A stretch of DNA of 64,000 nt from JAQIBY01 sp051747965. GTDB taxonomy: Bacteria; Bacteroidota; Bacteroidia; Bacteroidales; ML635J-15. Under the pieces are notes generated by a model that saw only the letters and a list, made by a program, of their open reading frames with translations, did no database searches and was not told the DNA's origin. The stretch's first letter is position 1. Each line of letters starts with the position of its first letter. Location: assembly GCA_051747965.1 (NCBI GenBank), contig JBNJGS010000005.1, positions 1 to 64,000 of the forward strand. The letters are read 5' to 3'. Below, in pieces: positions 27,078 through 37,629 of this stretch. The translations under genes were made by a program, and so were the position numbers.

Positions 27078-30000
27078 TCAGCCCAGGTGTTCCTTCAGGA
27101 TTTCTATCAATCTGCTTTTTCCAATGGGTTTGCTGATGAAATCATCACATCCTGCTTCCATGGCAATATTCTTATCCTGATCAGATGCATAGGCAGTTTG
27201 CGCAACAACGACAACATCCTTGTTTTCTGATTTGATTATTCTTGTTGCCTCATGCCCGTCCATCTCAGGCATTTTCACATCCATAAGAACAAGCATAATA
27301 TCAGGATGTTGACGCACAAGTTCAACTGCTTGCCTTCCATTTGTTGCGCTAAGTATGTTTTCCAGGCCAATCCGTTTAAGATTTTCTGTCAACAGTAAAT
27401 TGCTGCCCTCATCATCATCAACCACCAGAACTTTTTTATACTTATCTGACAAAGTTGTATGACCTGAAGACGATTCAGATATTTTCCTGCTCTTATCGGG
27501 ATTGAGTACAACATAAAATGAAAATTCTGTTCCTTCACCATAGACGGACTCCAGAGACATCTCCCCGCCCATGAGTTCTACAAAAGCTTTGCTGATGCTC
27601 AGTCCGAGCCCTGCACCCTCAAAGGGTTTATCGACATCCTCAGACAATTGGCGGAATCGCTCAAAAATCACAGCCTTTTGCTCTTCAGGAATACCAATGC
27701 CTGTATCTGCGACACTCACATACAGTTTTTCCCCTTTCGTCCGGGCTGTGATACGGATCTCCCCTTGTTCCGTAAATTTCAGTGCATTTTTGATCAGATT
27801 TGTAAGCACCTGACTCAGTTTGGTTCTGTCAAGCCAGGCTGTTTCAATTTCAATTCCGGAAATATCAAGATTCAGTTGAATATTTGTATTTTCAGCTTCT
27901 TTTATAAAGAAATCATACTGCTCCTTAAATAATTCAACGAGATTTGTTTTAACTGCATGCAATTCAGTTTGTCCTGATTCGATTTTGGAAATATTGATCA
28001 GATCGTTGATTATTTCCAACATCCTTTTGCCACTGCGTTGTATGACATTCAGATAATGTTCTGCTTCTTCAGGTGTCAGATCTGCCTCTTCCAGCAAGCT
28101 GGCAAAACCCAGAATACCATTCATTGGGGTTCTGATTTCATGACTCACATTGGCCAGGAATGTAGACTTCAGCCTGTCACTTTCCTCTGCTTTTTCCTTT
28201 GCCTTCCTCAATGCTTCTTCGGCAGCTTTTCTCTCACTGATATCGCGCACAATACAAATAAGCCCTCCATCATCCAGTCCGGTGAGGGAAAGCTCCTGTG
28301 GAAAAGTACTGCCATCTTTTTTTGTACCCAGGGCTTCTCCTCGCCATCTGCCGGTATTCCTCAGCACCGGCATAATCTCTTTGGTAAAACGTTTTAACTC
28401 ATCACCCGAGTAAAGCATTCTCCATGTGTTGCCTTTAAGTTGTGCCGGACTATCATAGCCATAAATATCAGCATGGGCCTGATTTAAATAAGTGTACCTG
28501 CCGTTTTTATCGAGAATTGCAATGCCATCAATGGCGGCCTGTATTGCAGTGTTTGTTTGCCTGAGTTTTTTTCTGGCTTCTACTTTTTCAGTGATATCTT
28601 CAGTACTTCCAAAGACATAGGTTTTGCCATCCTGGAGATAAGCCTTCCCTGTTGAGACAAACCAGGCAGTGGAGCCATCCCCTTTATTGACCCGGTATTC
28701 CATGCTTATTTTTTTTCCGGGATTTTCCAGTCCCTGCCTGAAAGTTTCTCTGGCGGCAGGAACGTACTCAGATACGATAAATGAGAAAAATTTCTCCCAG
28801 TCGTTGCCAATTGTCCCTTCAGGCAAAGCCAGCATGGCATCAACATTTTCGGCTATATATGTATTTTCAAAAGCTCCTTGTTCATTTATTTCGGATTTCC
28901 AGATGACACTGGGAAGATTATCTGCAATTCTCTGCAATTCATGCAGGTTATTACGAATTTCTTCCTCTGCTTTTTTACGGGCAGTGATATCGATAATATT
29001 GACCAAGCCTGCAGGTTTTCCCTGATATGTAATGGTTGTCCCTGAAATGTCAATCCACTTGTGTTTACCTGATTTTGTAATGATAACAAACTCATAGCGC
29101 AAATTGGCCCCTTCCTTTGATTCTCTTGCCCGGCCTGCCGCCATGACTTTATCAACATGATCCGGATGTACAAATTCCCAGAATTTCATTGACAACAGTT
29201 CCTGTCGGGAATAGCCGGAAATCTTTTCAGATTCGTGGTTTGCATATACCCATCTATCATCCTGATGCATCATGATAGCGGCTGCACTGTTTTCAGCGAG
29301 CTTTCGGAATTTCTCTTCACTTTCTTTCAATTCGGCAGCCAGGCATTTGCTTTCTGTGATGTCCAGCAGGGAAGCAACTCTCACTTTGGAGCTTTTTTCC
29401 ATACCAACCCTTACCAGCACATCCTTGCGATGGCCATCAGCATCAACAAAAACAAACTCATGGTCCACTCTGACATGCTTGCCATCTGAGCGATCTTTAT
29501 GGTACCCCCTCATGCGCTGAAGGTCAGTTTTATCAACAAAATCAGACCAACGCAATTTGCCTTCAATTTCTGATGCAGGCAGGGCTGCCAGTTTTTCAAA
29601 CTGGGCATTACAGCGTGTAATGATTCCATCATCTCCGTAAGTACATGTAGCAGTACCCGTATTTTCAAATACCGCCCTGTACATTGATTCTGACAATTCT
29701 ATCTCCTGTTGTTTCCGGTACACCTCTGTCACATCCCGGAAAACGAGTACAACCCCAGTAGCATTGTCGTCTGCATCTCTGATAGGAGCAGCACTGTCAG
29801 CTATCTGGTACTCTTTGCCGGTTTTGCTGATTAAAAGTGTATGGTTTGCCAGACCAACGATTTCGCCGGTTTCCAGCACTGTTTGTGCCGGGTTCTTCAC
29901 GGGCTCCCGACTAAAGGCATTGACAATTTTAAAAACTTTTGTAAGGGGTTTTCCTTTTGCCTGTTTGCTGGTCCACCCGCATAGATTCTCTGCAATAGGA

Positions 30001-31025
30001 TTCATCCGAAGCACATTGCCTTCAATATCTGTGGAAATAACAGCATCGCCAATGGAATTGAGTGTGATATCTATGTCGTTTTTTACTTCTCTCAGATCAT
30101 TTTTGCTAAGAATAGCATCAATGGAAAAGGCAATATCATCAACAAGTTCCGAGAAAAGTCGTTTCTCCGTATCAATATCAATGTAATGCTCATCCAGGCT
30201 TACAGCCAACACACCATGATGCTTTTTATTGAAATAAATGTTTTTTATAAATACAAGGCGGTCTTTGTGTTCTTTTGCCAGTGGGCAATCATTACAATTA
30301 TCCTTTGGCACACGTACAAATATTTCGGTTTTGGACTCCAGTGTTTTTTTCAGATGCTTTGGGAATACTTTATTGGACAGTTGGTATTTGAAGTTGTCAG
30401 CATTCTTGAGATTCACAGAAGAAAACTGCTCCAGCTCATTATTTTCATCCATAATGGCAATCCAGGCTGAAGGATAAGCCTTTGGATTTCTATCAATTGT
30501 CTCACAAATGCTGTTTGCGATCTTTTCGGGATTCTCTTCCTGCCAGAGTACTTTATTGACTTCCCTCATCAACTCATAGACGGCATACTGGTGCTTCTCA
30601 CTTTTCTCCCTTTGCTTTTCTTTGGTAATATCCTGAAAAACTGTTGCGAATTTTTCGGGTTCAGGCCGATAAACATGCACCTTAAAATACATATCCAACG
30701 GGGGGAAATATCTTTCAAAATATTCCGGATTTCCGCTTTCCACAACGCCGCTGTACATTTCAACAAATGGTGGCCGGCTGGTTTGAAATATATCTGTAGC
30801 AAGACTGTCACAGGCATCTTTTGCAGGGATATCCAGGATTTTCTCAAACAGCTCATTACAGTCAAGTATACGATAATTCCGGATTTCACCATCCTTATCC
30901 CGCACAACTTCATGCAATGCAAAACCTTTACCCAGGTCGGTAAATACTTCACAAAAAGATTTGTTTTGTTTTGCCTTGTCCATCTGACTTGCTTTTGTCA
31001 CAAGATACAAAAATCTATCAATCAT
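27078..31025 (-). CDS. Hybrid sensor histidine kinase with six PAS domains, a GAF-like domain and a receiver domain
   Basis: A 1315-residue protein without transmembrane segments, so a cytoplasmic sensor. Order: PAS (about 20-125), GAF-like (135-305, with a CNDCPLA cysteine motif), five more PAS/PAC units (310-930), and HisKA with H962 in NVSHEIRTPMNG. A HATPase_c follows (NLIKNALKF, DTGIGIP, GAGLGLSI), then a receiver with D1249 in LMDVKMPEMDG and the conserved K in FISKPIG. It can autophosphorylate H962 and pass phosphate to D1249; no separate output regulator lies nearby. ATG 31025 is chosen, but ATG 30983 is a good alternative. It is the last gene of a long minus-strand run, 58 bases after rlmB. 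Confidence 0.92.
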   Translation of the reverse strand: MIDRFLYLVTKASQMDKAKQNKSFCEVFTDLGKGFALHEVVRDKDGEIRNYRILDCNELFEKILDIPAKDACDSLATDIFQTSRPPFVEMYSGVVESGNPEYFERYFPPLDMYFKVHVYRPEPEKFATVFQDITKEKQREKSEKHQYAVYELMREVNKVLWQEENPEKIANSICETIDRNPKAYPSAWIAIMDENNELEQFSSVNLKNADNFKYQLSNKVFPKHLKKTLESKTEIFVRVPKDNCNDCPLAKEHKDRLVFIKNIYFNKKHHGVLAVSLDEHYIDIDTEKRLFSELVDDIAFSIDAILSKNDLREVKNDIDITLNSIGDAVISTDIEGNVLRMNPIAENLCGWTSKQAKGKPLTKVFKIVNAFSREPVKNPAQTVLETGEIVGLANHTLLISKTGKEYQIADSAAPIRDADDNATGVVLVFRDVTEVYRKQQEIELSESMYRAVFENTGTATCTYGDDGIITRCNAQFEKLAALPASEIEGKLRWSDFVDKTDLQRMRGYHKDRSDGKHVRVDHEFVFVDADGHRKDVLVRVGMEKSSKVRVASLLDITESKCLAAELKESEEKFRKLAENSAAAIMMHQDDRWVYANHESEKISGYSRQELLSMKFWEFVHPDHVDKVMAAGRARESKEGANLRYEFVIITKSGKHKWIDISGTTITYQGKPAGLVNIIDITARKKAEEEIRNNLHELQRIADNLPSVIWKSEINEQGAFENTYIAENVDAMLALPEGTIGNDWEKFFSFIVSEYVPAARETFRQGLENPGKKISMEYRVNKGDGSTAWFVSTGKAYLQDGKTYVFGSTEDITEKVEARKKLRQTNTAIQAAIDGIAILDKNGRYTYLNQAHADIYGYDSPAQLKGNTWRMLYSGDELKRFTKEIMPVLRNTGRWRGEALGTKKDGSTFPQELSLTGLDDGGLICIVRDISERKAAEEALRKAKEKAEESDRLKSTFLANVSHEIRTPMNGILGFASLLEEADLTPEEAEHYLNVIQRSGKRMLEIINDLINISKIESGQTELHAVKTNLVELFKEQYDFFIKEAENTNIQLNLDISGIEIETAWLDRTKLSQVLTNLIKNALKFTEQGEIRITARTKGEKLYVSVADTGIGIPEEQKAVIFERFRQLSEDVDKPFEGAGLGLSISKAFVELMGGEMSLESVYGEGTEFSFYVVLNPDKSRKISESSSGHTTLSDKYKKVLVVDDDEGSNLLLTENLKRIGLENILSATNGRQAVELVRQHPDIMLVLMDVKMPEMDGHEATRIIKSENKDVVVVAQTAYASDQDKNIAMEAGCDDFISKPIGKSRLIEILKEHLG

Positions 31026-31083
31026 GAAAAACAATCAAAAAAAAAACAAGCGGGGAATAATAATACCGGCCGGCGAATTGACA

Positions 31084-31824
31084 TTAATGACGCTGCCTCA
31101 ACACCTCGTACATCACCACACCGGCTGCTACGGAAACATTCAGAGATGCTATTTTGCCTTTCATTGGTAAGCGGGTGAGGACATCTACGTGTTTCATCAC
31201 CTGGGTGGAAATTCCGGTTTCTTCAGAGCCCATGATCAGGGCGAGAGGTTCATCCAGTTTCTGGCTGTACAGATTTTCTGTTCCTTTTTCCGTGATGCCC
31301 AAGACCTTTATGCCTGAGTTTTTAAGAAATTTTACTGTACCTGACAAAACGCTGACTTTACAGACCGGCACACGATTCAGGGCTCCGGCAGAGGTTTTCA
31401 TGGCATCAGCATTGATACGTGCCGAGCCTTTATCAGGGATGATGATGGCATGTACACCGGCACAATCAGCAGTGCGCACCATGGCACCAAAATTTCTAAC
31501 ATCAGTTACACCATCAAGCACTAGGATAAATGGGGTTTCTCCCTGTTCGAAAATTCCGGGCAAGACATCCTCGATTTTGCAAAATGCCACAGGAGAGATC
31601 CATGCTATGATCCCCTGATGATTTTTTCTTGTGATGCGGTTGATTTTTTCAATAGGAACACTCTGTATGGTAACATTCCGGCTTTTAGCAAGCTGTCTGA
31701 TTTCGGCAAAGGTCTCTCCACTCAGTTCACGTGAAAGCTGAATTTTATCAATACTTTTTCCTGATTTCAGCGCTTCGGTAATGGCATGAATGCCAAAAAT
31801 ATAATCTTTTGTTTTTTCCTGCAT
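31084..31824 (-). CDS. rlmB: 23S rRNA (guanosine-2'-O)-methyltransferase RlmB (SpoU/TrmH family)
   Basis: A 246-residue SpoU-family methyltransferase. The N-terminal substrate-binding domain opens YIFGIHAITEALKSGKSIDKI; the three catalytic motifs follow: NFGAMVRTADCAGVHAIIIP, LALIMGSEETGIS and IASLNVSVAAGVVMYEVLR. This layout is RlmB/TrmH type, using S-adenosylmethionine through a trefoil knot; RlmB modifies G2251 of 23S rRNA. The start lies 14 bases after the GWxTD gene, in the same operon. Assignment to RlmB rather than another SpoU paralogue rests on the N-terminal domain. Confidence 0.88.
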   Translation of the reverse strand: MQEKTKDYIFGIHAITEALKSGKSIDKIQLSRELSGETFAEIRQLAKSRNVTIQSVPIEKINRITRKNHQGIIAWISPVAFCKIEDVLPGIFEQGETPFILVLDGVTDVRNFGAMVRTADCAGVHAIIIPDKGSARINADAMKTSAGALNRVPVCKVSVLSGTVKFLKNSGIKVLGITEKGTENLYSQKLDEPLALIMGSEETGISTQVMKHVDVLTRLPMKGKIASLNVSVAAGVVMYEVLRQRH

Positions 31825-31838
31825 ATCTTTTTTTTCAA

Positions 31839-33116
31839 TTAATCCGGGACCGCATAGGGCAAACCATTTCGCCAGGATTTTACAGCATCAAGCCAGGCTT
31901 CTTTATACCTGACATCGCGCATCAGTAAAAATTCATTGTCACTTAGTGAGGCTGTATCTTTGACAAAACGGAACACAAGTCCCTTATATTCTTCTGACTG
32001 ACCATAAATCCATTCTTCCCTGGAATTATCCTTATGCACTTTCTGCGGAGCACCAAGGATAATGTATATCATCCCTCTGTCGGTTTGCCAGCCCGGCCGT
32101 GTTGCCGTATAATACTGGTTGGCCAGTTGCACACGATTGTAGTAAACACGAATCAGCTCTCTGGCATTGTCCTGGGAATTGCCAATATCAAGCCAGAATT
32201 TATCCACAGCTGCTTTTTGATTTTCTGCACCGATGACCTGCCGGTACTGGCTACCTGTAGCAATATATTTTATCGGGCCGGCCATGTCTTCAGGCCTTCT
32301 CACCCATGGAAAGAATCCTTTCCCGGCAAAAAGTCCAAGGCCATTTTCCGCGAGACTGTCTGTGGAGATAAAATAAAAACCGCTTTTGTCCGGCAAAAGG
32401 CTGTCATCCTGATGATATTTGATTCTCATAGCTGCTGTATCAGAGACAAATACTTCTGCACCGGATTTGTAGGGTGGCGCAGGCAAGACAGAATCATTTT
32501 TGTACAGTGATAAATAAAGAGAATCCTGTATGATTTGGTCTGAGCTGATTCGAATATGACGGTCTGTACTGAGATAATTCTCTAAAACAGGCTGTAGTTC
32601 AGGCTCAAGATATTCCGGAAAGAACCATGATTCATTGGCATTGTGATTTTTATCAATATCAAAAACCACCCGTTTGTAAGACTTTTTGTTTTCATCAAAA
32701 AACAGCATAGAGGCAAAGTAATTGTTTCCGGCAGGAAGCCCGGCAGGAATATAGGTCAAAAACAATTTCCTTTCATCTTCATCAAAACTGTATGTCATGG
32801 ATGCAGAATCAATAATTTCCCTGGTTTCAGCATGCCTGATGGCATATTTTACCCCAAGGACAATCTCCCCACCCTTACTGTTTTCTGTTTTGGGAGAAGG
32901 CATCATCCGGTTGAGATTTACGGCAAAGAAGAGGTAGGATTCATTGTCTGATGAATGATAGCATCTCACCCGTGGCATAATATTGGCACTGGCCGGATTA
33001 TATAAAGAGGAATAATCGGGGCGGGCCGGTTTAGCCGACTGTTCATATCCGGTAGGTACACAAGCAGCCATCAGCAAACAAGCAAATACGAGAGCAGCGG
33101 GTTTAATCTTCATCAT
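31839..33116 (-). CDS. GWxTD domain-containing lipoprotein
   Basis: A 425-residue lipoprotein; the signal sequence ends in LLMAAC (cysteine about residue 19). The C-terminal third carries the GWxTD domain: FWLDIG-N, YYNRVQLANQYYTATRPGWQTDRGMIYIILGAP and EEWIYG. The family occurs in Bacteroidota and other envelope-complex phyla with unknown function. Start candidates are ATG 33116 or 33113; both overlap the stop of the upstream 1505-residue protein gene, indicating translational coupling and a shared process at the envelope. It is followed 14 bases later by rlmB. Confidence 0.85.
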   Translation of the reverse strand: MMKIKPAALVFACLLMAACVPTGYEQSAKPARPDYSSLYNPASANIMPRVRCYHSSDNESYLFFAVNLNRMMPSPKTENSKGGEIVLGVKYAIRHAETREIIDSASMTYSFDEDERKLFLTYIPAGLPAGNNYFASMLFFDENKKSYKRVVFDIDKNHNANESWFFPEYLEPELQPVLENYLSTDRHIRISSDQIIQDSLYLSLYKNDSVLPAPPYKSGAEVFVSDTAAMRIKYHQDDSLLPDKSGFYFISTDSLAENGLGLFAGKGFFPWVRRPEDMAGPIKYIATGSQYRQVIGAENQKAAVDKFWLDIGNSQDNARELIRVYYNRVQLANQYYTATRPGWQTDRGMIYIILGAPQKVHKDNSREEWIYGQSEEYKGLVFRFVKDTASLSDNEFLLMRDVRYKEAWLDAVKSWRNGLPYAVPD

Positions 33117-36100
33117 ATCCAAACAATTCGTTCATATCTTTGAGGAACCTTCTCATGTATGTTTTTGACCCCAGTGAATATCTGTACGAGGGTTTATCAC
33201 CACTGGCCTTTATCAGGCGCTGACCAGGTCGTGTATCATACACAGCCTCATTAAATTCCTGATTACTTGAAATCGCAGCCATATTACCGGAATTGTATCT
33301 GAAATAATACCAGGTTTCCTCATCCAGTTCAAAATACATATGGAAAGTATCTCCCCGTCTGTTTTTCTCAAGAGCAATAAAACTAAAAACGTTTCTGTTA
33401 ACAGGATTTCTGGCAAGGGAAGAAACACCAACCGGTCCTTCATGGATAAACATGGATTCTGATTTGTACCATTTCATTCTAATATCTGTGAGTATTTTCA
33501 GATTCTCCATTTCTTTTGGCATTTTTTTCAGATTACCCATACTCAATTCAGCAAACCATTCTTCGGCAGTTTCCTGTCCAAGCAATTCAAGCACAGCTTG
33601 TTCATATACATCTCCGCTGAGGTCTGTGCCAGTCAGGCCGGGAGCCTGATTAATATCCTGAGCCATGATTTCCATTGCATTGTCATTGAAATGGAAGTCC
33701 ATCATCAGGCTCAGGTCCAGAATGCTGGTATCTTTTTCCGGATTATGGGAAAATTTGCCGATAGGATTGGGTTTAAACAATCCAAATTCATCAGAAAAGC
33801 TAAAGAGACCTGAACCATTCATCGTACAATCCACCCGGCCGAACCTCAGCAAATTGCCTGGCAGACTTTCTTCCTGCAGTTTATCTTCATTGGCGACTTT
33901 ATAAGACATATCCCTGTCGTCAAAAATCAGATAACCTGCGGCCATAAAGAGGCTGAAATCGGTTCTTCTTTCTTTGAGGGAATACATTGCCACGTAGGAA
34001 GAGTCTCTGTAGATGTTCAGGCCCATTGCCAGTTGTGAGCCATTGATGCTCACTGGCGTACTGTCCACAGGGATGGCAACATCTTCCGGGTCTATCTCGG
34101 CCTCGAAGGCAAGCCATTCCGATGATATGTGCGGACATTCATGTTTGATTTTTGTTCCACCATCAAAATAAAGATTTTCCTTATTTGCTGATAGCATAAC
34201 ATCGCCCTGGAAGCGGAAATTCGGACTCAGGCTAAAATCATCCGGTTCGGCGATGGATCCTTCTCCATAGGTCTGACCGGTTTTGTCCACCCCGATTCTG
34301 TTTAAATGGAAAGTCTGTATTTGTCCGGCTTTGTCCACATAATCATAATCACCATAGCCGGTATAACTTTTTCTTCCCTGAATATTTACAGTGGCATTTT
34401 TGATGTTATGATAGCGATTGGTTGTATTTGCAATAATTTCAGCATCCTTCAAAGGCCTCATGATGGCATCTTTTTCCACCACTACCTCACCATCGCCGGT
34501 ATAGATTGTTGCATCGGCTACCCTTAAAAATTTCACTTCTTTTGCTGTGATAATATAGTTTTCCAGATCATAGGATGCAACCGGAGCCACAAAATTCAGG
34601 GAATCCTGATCCGGATGTATTGAGATAAATTTCGGTCCTTCCAGAAACAGGTTCTCCCACTCTTCGTCGGACATGTCCGGGTCATTTTCTAGTTTCTCCA
34701 CCGTTTCAGCATCACTTTTTATATCCACATATTCCTGATCCATATGCCAGACCAGTTCCTGCATGTATCCGATATAGTCGTTTTTGGGAAAGGTAACATA
34801 GGTACCATCTCCATTGGTTTTGAAATGGCCTTTTCTTTCGGGAAAATCAATATGTGCATTGACATTCATGGTTGAAAAATCGAGATCAAGTTGATTCTCT
34901 GTAAACAGCTCAAAATCTGCAGTATCGGCATCAATGTATTGTCGTTCGTAAGTAAACCTGTCAGAGGAGAGTTTTGATCTTCCAATATCCATCATACCGC
35001 TGCCTTCAAGGCCGGTTGGAGTAAGTTTAAGCTCTCCGGTCATTTGTGACTGATCTTCAAACATGACAAATTTTTCTTCAATGGTTTCAACGAAATATTC
35101 ATCTTCGTAGGGATACCATCTGATATTGTTGTTTTCGCCCTCAACCCGTGGATATTCTACTGGTGAAGTTTTGGCTTCGGTTTCAAATTTTGTGGCGTGA
35201 GCAATGAGTGAATCGGGGAAGAAATTGATTTTATCGGCCATGCTTGTACTGTTGAGGTATTCAACTCTTCCTGAACCTCTCAGTCCCTGATTGCTGAGGT
35301 CAACATGCCGTGTATATGTACCTTTTGCTTTGTAACACGGGTAGCCTGCATCCGGGGTGATCCGGTGAAATCCAAGTGAATAATCCGGTCTCACTACCAG
35401 GGTTTCCTTGATATCAGGAAAGATATCGGCAGAATAAAAAGTTCCTTCAAACTGCAGGTTTTCTCTTTCGTATCCATGCAGGCTGTCGAGGCTGTAGGGG
35501 TCAATTTTGAAGAAAAATTCATTCCTGTGATATACGCCATCATATATGTCTGCATCATCATAATAAACATAGGCCTCTTTTTTGGAATTGAATTTGGGAT
35601 AGCTTGCCATTTCCTGAAGTCCTGACTTATTTCCCGGTTCATCAATAAAGAATTCACCCTGAACATTTTCAATGGTAGCTTTTACCTCTTTGAGGATTTT
35701 CCCGCCGTCTGCCATGCTTTCGCCGGTTTCCACAAGCATTTTCATAGAATCGCACTGATCCATGTTCACCATAAAATCCTCATAGTCAAACTGAAACTCA
35801 TGGCCATAGAAGAAAAACTGTGACGCTTTCATAGTACCGGTAAAAAGGAAATCCCGGTTTTTCTTCATCACGATTTTCTTATCGATGGGATAAATCTCAA
35901 CATTCTGTGAATCTGAAATATGCACTGAAGGCACACCGTTAATCTGCAGGTCATAATTTAGAAGGCTCAATGTAGCATTTGGTGTACGGCCCTGTGTTCT
36001 GGAGCTAAACTGCAACACATCATAATCAATCTGACCGCGTCTTGCATCCAGGTATTTATACATTTCAGGCTTAATTTTGATGTCTTCGGTTTCTGTGTCA

Positions 36101-37620
36101 TAATGGATAAAACCAAGATAAGCCAGGCGTAAAATCATTCTTTTCACCTGATGAGGAGAATAATTGATATAGCGGGCAAAATCTATGAGATTGAATTCGG
36201 GTGAACCCCAATGACCGACAAAATCTTCCAGTCTGACAAAAGGATGAATATCATCAGTTATCTGTATGGCCTGATATCTTTTGTCAGAAAAATAATCTGC
36301 CGACTCAAAGTAGGCTTCATTGACTTCTGACATGGATTTAAGCATACCAAACTGCATTTTGTACTTTTCTATTTCCCACTGCAACCAGGTAAAATCCATA
36401 TGGAGCTGGTGATAAGAGTTGGTAAAGTACACTTTGGACATGCCCTCCTCATCGCGTTGCAGGTTCAGCACTTTGTTTTTAAAAGTATACCTCATGATCA
36501 GACTTGGGTGATAGATAGAATCTTCATTGAGGTACAATATTATCTCTGTATCATCAGAAAACACCTGTTTGTTGTCCAGGGTAAAGGCTTCACTTTGTGC
36601 GATGAGTTTAATGGAATCACTTTTGGCAATGCTTATTCTTGCTTTCTGGTCCTTGACACCGGTTCCGATAAACCGTTCTCCTTTCATGGTAAATCCACCC
36701 TCGTAATCTATGCCTTCCAACACTCCTTCCATCTCAAATCTTTTTGTGTAGGTTTTGAAGCGCGGGTAGCTTGATTTCACAGGTCTGTCCAGGTTTCCGG
36801 CTTTATCATTGAGCTGGCCGTAGAGGGGTTCGCCAAAATAATTCAGATTCACGAATCGGGCCGAATCTGCAAGTATTTCAGCTTCATCGAACTCAAAGCT
36901 GTATTTTTCAAGCTCTGCATATACCGAATCAGGGCTCATACCAACACGTTCCCAGGTTACTTTGCCGTGCTGTCCTTCCCATTTTTCATCCAGCGGGTAT
37001 GCTGTACCGGATGTCTTGTAAATTTTAATACTGTCTTTGTTATGATATCCTGTGATATCAACATTGGAGAACCTGACATACAGGCCATCTTTGTTGTACC
37101 CGATATTGTCAGGAAAATGTGATACCTTCCAAATCACTCTCGGGTGCCTGAATATTATGGAATCCCGTAGCAGGTCATTTGCGATGAACTGATATTCACT
37201 GATTTTCTTGCTATTGACTCTCTGTCGCTCGTTAAGCAATTCCGACAAGCCGTTCCGCCATTCAGCATATTGTCCGCTGTTGAACTCGTGCCTGTAGAAC
37301 AAGAGCATATTTTCTGCATAAATAAACAGGTGAGGCCAGTTTTGTCCTCCTTTTGAGACCAGAAGGTTTGCAGTTTCAATGAAATCATCTTTCTCTTCCA
37401 TGCTCATGCTGTCAGAAGCCCAAAAAACCTCAAGTTGTTCGGCCAGGATTTTCCCTTCTTTGCCTTTGTCGAGCTTCACATTATCAATACTTTTGCTAAA
37501 GCTCTTCAGGAATTCCTCATGTTCTTCAGAAAAATAGTTCTGTGAATTCACCTGCATTGAAACAAGCATAATAATGCTCAATAATAGTATTTTATATGTT
37601 TTTTCCAGCATAAATTCCAT
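33103..37620 (-). CDS. Large exported protein of unknown function (1505 residues)
   Basis: A signal peptide (ending SMQVNSQ, about residue 27) starts a 1505-residue protein that I do not recognise as a named family. Residues 30-150 look helical. The bulk is made of strand-rich units with recurring G-x-G(R/M)-x(Y/D) and aspartate-tyrosine turns, such as GSGRVEYLNSTSMADKI, GSGMMDIGR and YTGDGEVVVEKDA. These recall OstA/LptA-like stacked beta bridges; this is inference only. A helix-turn-helix-like segment (NYSPHQVKRMILRLAYLGFI) lies near residue 490. No transmembrane helices follow the signal, so it is periplasmic or surface. Nine bases separate it from prmA, and it overlaps the GWxTD gene. Confidence 0.75.
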   Translation of the reverse strand: MEFMLEKTYKILLLSIIMLVSMQVNSQNYFSEEHEEFLKSFSKSIDNVKLDKGKEGKILAEQLEVFWASDSMSMEEKDDFIETANLLVSKGGQNWPHLFIYAENMLLFYRHEFNSGQYAEWRNGLSELLNERQRVNSKKISEYQFIANDLLRDSIIFRHPRVIWKVSHFPDNIGYNKDGLYVRFSNVDITGYHNKDSIKIYKTSGTAYPLDEKWEGQHGKVTWERVGMSPDSVYAELEKYSFEFDEAEILADSARFVNLNYFGEPLYGQLNDKAGNLDRPVKSSYPRFKTYTKRFEMEGVLEGIDYEGGFTMKGERFIGTGVKDQKARISIAKSDSIKLIAQSEAFTLDNKQVFSDDTEIILYLNEDSIYHPSLIMRYTFKNKVLNLQRDEEGMSKVYFTNSYHQLHMDFTWLQWEIEKYKMQFGMLKSMSEVNEAYFESADYFSDKRYQAIQITDDIHPFVRLEDFVGHWGSPEFNLIDFARYINYSPHQVKRMILRLAYLGFIHYDTETEDIKIKPEMYKYLDARRGQIDYDVLQFSSRTQGRTPNATLSLLNYDLQINGVPSVHISDSQNVEIYPIDKKIVMKKNRDFLFTGTMKASQFFFYGHEFQFDYEDFMVNMDQCDSMKMLVETGESMADGGKILKEVKATIENVQGEFFIDEPGNKSGLQEMASYPKFNSKKEAYVYYDDADIYDGVYHRNEFFFKIDPYSLDSLHGYERENLQFEGTFYSADIFPDIKETLVVRPDYSLGFHRITPDAGYPCYKAKGTYTRHVDLSNQGLRGSGRVEYLNSTSMADKINFFPDSLIAHATKFETEAKTSPVEYPRVEGENNNIRWYPYEDEYFVETIEEKFVMFEDQSQMTGELKLTPTGLEGSGMMDIGRSKLSSDRFTYERQYIDADTADFELFTENQLDLDFSTMNVNAHIDFPERKGHFKTNGDGTYVTFPKNDYIGYMQELVWHMDQEYVDIKSDAETVEKLENDPDMSDEEWENLFLEGPKFISIHPDQDSLNFVAPVASYDLENYIITAKEVKFLRVADATIYTGDGEVVVEKDAIMRPLKDAEIIANTTNRYHNIKNATVNIQGRKSYTGYGDYDYVDKAGQIQTFHLNRIGVDKTGQTYGEGSIAEPDDFSLSPNFRFQGDVMLSANKENLYFDGGTKIKHECPHISSEWLAFEAEIDPEDVAIPVDSTPVSINGSQLAMGLNIYRDSSYVAMYSLKERRTDFSLFMAAGYLIFDDRDMSYKVANEDKLQEESLPGNLLRFGRVDCTMNGSGLFSFSDEFGLFKPNPIGKFSHNPEKDTSILDLSLMMDFHFNDNAMEIMAQDINQAPGLTGTDLSGDVYEQAVLELLGQETAEEWFAELSMGNLKKMPKEMENLKILTDIRMKWYKSESMFIHEGPVGVSSLARNPVNRNVFSFIALEKNRRGDTFHMYFELDEETWYYFRYNSGNMAAISSNQEFNEAVYDTRPGQRLIKASGDKPSYRYSLGSKTYMRRFLKDMNELFGYDED

Positions 37621-37629
37621 TTCGCTTGA

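Noticed and set aside
28038..31178. Several plus-strand open frames opposite the histidine kinase
   Set aside because: All are shadows of the well-supported kinase domains.
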